Shown: piece after piece, positions 5,518-7,326 of the stretch
How positions within the stretch are numbered: position 1 is the first letter of the stretch
How the letters are laid out: each line of letters begins with the position of its first letter
Assembly: GCA_947487325.1 (NCBI GenBank)
Contig: CANKWG010000112.1
Span: forward strand, 1-7,326
Origin: Oxalobacteraceae bacterium
GTDB taxonomy: Bacteria > Pseudomonadota > Gammaproteobacteria > Burkholderiales > Burkholderiaceae_D
Direction of reading: 5' to 3'
Length of the DNA stretch: 7,326 bases
Program-made: the position numbers and the translations under genes
Notes under the pieces: generated by a model
What the model was told of the DNA's origin: nothing
Database searches by the model: none
The model's input: only the letters and a program-made list of their open reading frames with translations

Positions 5518-7224
5518 ATGTCGGTCAGACTCCCGCGCTGCTCCACCATTGTCTTTTTCGTTTTGAGTTTCATCGTACCGGCGCTGTGTACTGCCCAGTC
5601 GATTGAAACTGAACAGCTGCTGCGTCAGCAAGAGCGCGAACGTGAACTGCGTCAGCAGAATGAAACGCCAAAGCCCTCACGTTTGCCGACACCCACGCTT
5701 AAGACTTGGCTGCTACCTACTGAAGAAACACCCTGTCTCGTCATTCACACATTGGTCTTACAAGGCGAAGCGAATGAACATTTTCAATGGGCACTTGCAG
5801 CCGCTGATCAGGAAAATGATCCGGTGCGCGGTCGCTGTCTGGGCATATCGGGTATCGGGGTTGTCATTCACCGAATACAACAAGCGATACTCGAACGCGG
5901 ATATGCCACGACCCGCGTACTGAGTGAAAGTCAAGAGATTCGCAACGGCACGCTTACGCTCACGCTGCTGCCTGGTCGTATTCGTCATATCCGCTTTGCA
6001 GACGGAACATCGACGCGTGCCAACCTGTGGAACGCCATGCCGGCCGAGCCAGGCGATTTGCTCAATGTGCGCGTGCTGGAACAAGGACTCGACAACTTCT
6101 CACGGCTTCCTAGTGCCGACGCAGCGCTGATCATCGACGCGGTACAAAACACTAACGCCGCGCGAATTGAAAGCGACGTGATTATCAAGTGGAAACAAGC
6201 ACTACCGTTTCGCATGAACCTCTCATTCGACGATGCGGGCAGTAAATTCACCGGCAAACATCAGGCCGCCCTGACACTAGCCTATGACCACTGGTGGACA
6301 CTCAATGATCTTTTTTACGTCAGCGTCAACCAATCCTTGGGTGGTGGATTACCCGGCGATCGCGGTTCGCAAGCGCAGACGGTTCATTATTCAGTGCCAT
6401 GGAAAGAATGGCTGGTGTCGGCCACTGCCACTACATTCGAGTATCACCAGGCAGTGGCGGGGCTCAATCAAAACTACAACTACCACGGCAACGGCAACAA
6501 CCATGAACTAGCCCTCACGCGTCTGCTCTATCGCAACAGCCTCAGCAAGACCAGCGCCAGTCTGCGATGGTGGTCACGCGAATCACGCAATTTCATCGAC
6601 GATGCCGAAGTCAATCCTCAGCGACGCGACAACGGTGGCTGGGAACTCGGGCTAAATCACCGCCTGCAACTTGGTACGGCCTCGATGAATGCCAATCTCA
6701 CTGCACGGCGTGGAACGGGTGCCTTTGGATCACGACCCGCACCAGAGGAGGCATTCGGCGAAGGTACATCCCGGATGGAGATCCTGCGTGCTGACGCGAC
6801 ACTCTCCGTACCGTTTCGCCTTGCATCACAGCGTCTTCGCTATGGCCTCGGCTGGCGCGCACAGTGGAATGGCACGCCACTAACACCGCAGGATCGGTTT
6901 GCTATCGGCAATCGCTACACCGTGCGCGGCTTTGATGGCGAATTCTTCCTCAGCGGCGATAACGGCTGGCTGTTGCGTCAGGAGCTAGGACTTGCACTAG
7001 TGCCTATCGCCAGCGAACTCTATGCAGGTATCGATACCGCAAAAATCGGCGGTCGATCGACCGCAACACTTCTCGGCAACCGCATGACCGGCGCCGTCGT
7101 CGGCTTGCGTGGCAATGCGGCGCGCATGTCCTGGGATCTCTTCGTTGCTCGCCCCATAGACAAACCCGAGGGATTCCGCACCTCGAGTACCACCGCTGGC
7201 TTTCATCTCAGCTTCAATTTCTGA
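5518..7224 (+). CDS. TpsB-type two-partner secretion outer-membrane transporter (ShlB/FhaC/HecB family)
   Basis: This is a 16-strand-type outer-membrane beta-barrel that would secrete a partner TpsA exoprotein from periplasm to cell surface. The 568 residues match the family length. They comprise a signal peptide (1-26, cleavage after CTA-26), a glutamine/arginine-rich helix (about 30-50) as in the plug helix H1, POTRA1 (about 72-155) with the conserved Cys pair C73/C107 and ERGYATTRVL...LLPGRI, and POTRA2 (about 156-227) with GDLLNVRVLEQGLDNFSRLP. The barrel (about 230-568) contains the L6 signature YTVRGFDGEFFLSGDNGW (467-484, key R470 and D481) and the terminal aromatic strand FHLSFNF ending in F568. 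ATG 5518 is preferred over TTG 5506 because it starts a standard signal peptide; neither has a clear Shine-Dalgarno. A probable tpsA gene begins 10 bp downstream. Cargo could be an adhesin, haemolysin or contact-dependent toxin; the sequence does not decide. Confidence 0.95.
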   Translation: MSVRLPRCSTIVFFVLSFIVPALCTAQSIETEQLLRQQERERELRQQNETPKPSRLPTPTLKTWLLPTEETPCLVIHTLVLQGEANEHFQWALAAADQENDPVRGRCLGISGIGVVIHRIQQAILERGYATTRVLSESQEIRNGTLTLTLLPGRIRHIRFADGTSTRANLWNAMPAEPGDLLNVRVLEQGLDNFSRLPSADAALIIDAVQNTNAARIESDVIIKWKQALPFRMNLSFDDAGSKFTGKHQAALTLAYDHWWTLNDLFYVSVNQSLGGGLPGDRGSQAQTVHYSVPWKEWLVSATATTFEYHQAVAGLNQNYNYHGNGNNHELALTRLLYRNSLSKTSASLRWWSRESRNFIDDAEVNPQRRDNGGWELGLNHRLQLGTASMNANLTARRGTGAFGSRPAPEEAFGEGTSRMEILRADATLSVPFRLASQRLRYGLGWRAQWNGTPLTPQDRFAIGNRYTVRGFDGEFFLSGDNGWLLRQELGLALVPIASELYAGIDTAKIGGRSTATLLGNRMTGAVVGLRGNAARMSWDLFVARPIDKPEGFRTSSTTAGFHLSFNF

Positions 7225-7234
7225 AGGAAATTTC

Positions 7235-7326
7235 ATGATGCTACGTCGTGTCGCGTTAGCGATGGCCAGTGTGTTGTTGATGGTGCCTGCTTTGCCTGTT
7301 ACGGCACAGGTGATCGCTGCACCGGA
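7235..7326 (+). CDS. Probable TpsA exoprotein, signal-peptide region only (cut by right edge)
   Basis: Only about 30 codons are visible, from ATG 7235 (or ATG 7238). They encode MMLRRVALAMASVLLMVPAL and then PVTAQVIAAP, a classic Sec signal peptide: RR, a hydrophobic core, and cleavage after the A of VTA. The start QVIAAP after cleavage resembles the QVIAD/AP opening of many filamentous-haemagglutinin-type TpsA proteins ahead of the secretion domain. AAGGAAA at 7225-7231 is a strong Shine-Dalgarno, and the gap to the TpsB stop is 10 bp, so the two form an operon. Identity rests mainly on context, because the haemagglutination-activity domain lies outside the window. It could be another exported protein. 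Confidence 0.75.
   Translation, partial: MMLRRVALAMASVLLMVPALPVTAQVIAAP

Noticed and set aside
1..7326. CRISPR array, tRNA, rRNA, insertion sequence or phage attachment site
   Set aside because: I saw no regularly spaced repeats, no tRNA or rRNA-like conserved stretches, no transposase motifs and no flanking inverted repeats with target duplications by eye.

Overview
The window looks like part of a chromosome from a Burkholderiales-type betaproteobacterium, possibly Oxalobacteraceae; the family-level placement is inference. It rests on the RecA N-terminus (MDDKKATNADKAKALGAALA, then the universal QIEKQFGKGS), the moderate-to-high GC content, and a response regulator/kinase pair divergent from recA, an arrangement I associate with this order.

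Layout. (1) Positions 1-170, minus strand: the first 57 codons of recA, leaving the window on the left. (2) Positions 171-454: a divergent control region with a near-perfect LexA/SOS box over the recA core promoter, a perfect 14-bp palindrome beside it, and two perfect 10-bp direct repeats at 11-bp period upstream of the rightward operon. (3) Positions 455-5010, plus strand: a tightly packed four-gene operon with spacings of +2, -4 and -11 bp. It encodes an OmpR-family response regulator, a TctE/QseC-like membrane histidine kinase, a DUF4212 small symporter subunit and a large sodium:solute symporter of the VC_2705-type subfamily. (4) Positions 5011-5517: no intact long gene. It holds a 54-codon remnant of the N-terminus of a circularly permuted ATP-grasp (DUF404/DUF407-like) protein, an out-of-frame C-terminal-looking fragment, and two successive hairpin terminators. 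The next gene's promoter region follows. (5) Positions 5518-7326, plus strand: a two-partner secretion locus with a complete TpsB outer-membrane transporter and the signal-peptide start of what is very probably its TpsA exoprotein, cut by the window edge.

How the genes work together. The kinase and regulator probably sense an extracytoplasmic solute and control the DUF4212/symporter pair downstream; the direct repeats fit autoregulation. The symporter substrate cannot be read from sequence; a small organic acid is a guess from relatives such as ActP and from the Tct-like sensor. The symporter carries a canonical 12-residue EF-hand loop and a hydrophilic insert of about 120 residues, its two most distinctive features. 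The secretion pair is a separate, horizontally common type of module. Nothing here is clearly a wholly undescribed system. The best leads are the possible calcium-responsive symporter under two-component control and the eroded ATP-grasp locus between the two operons.
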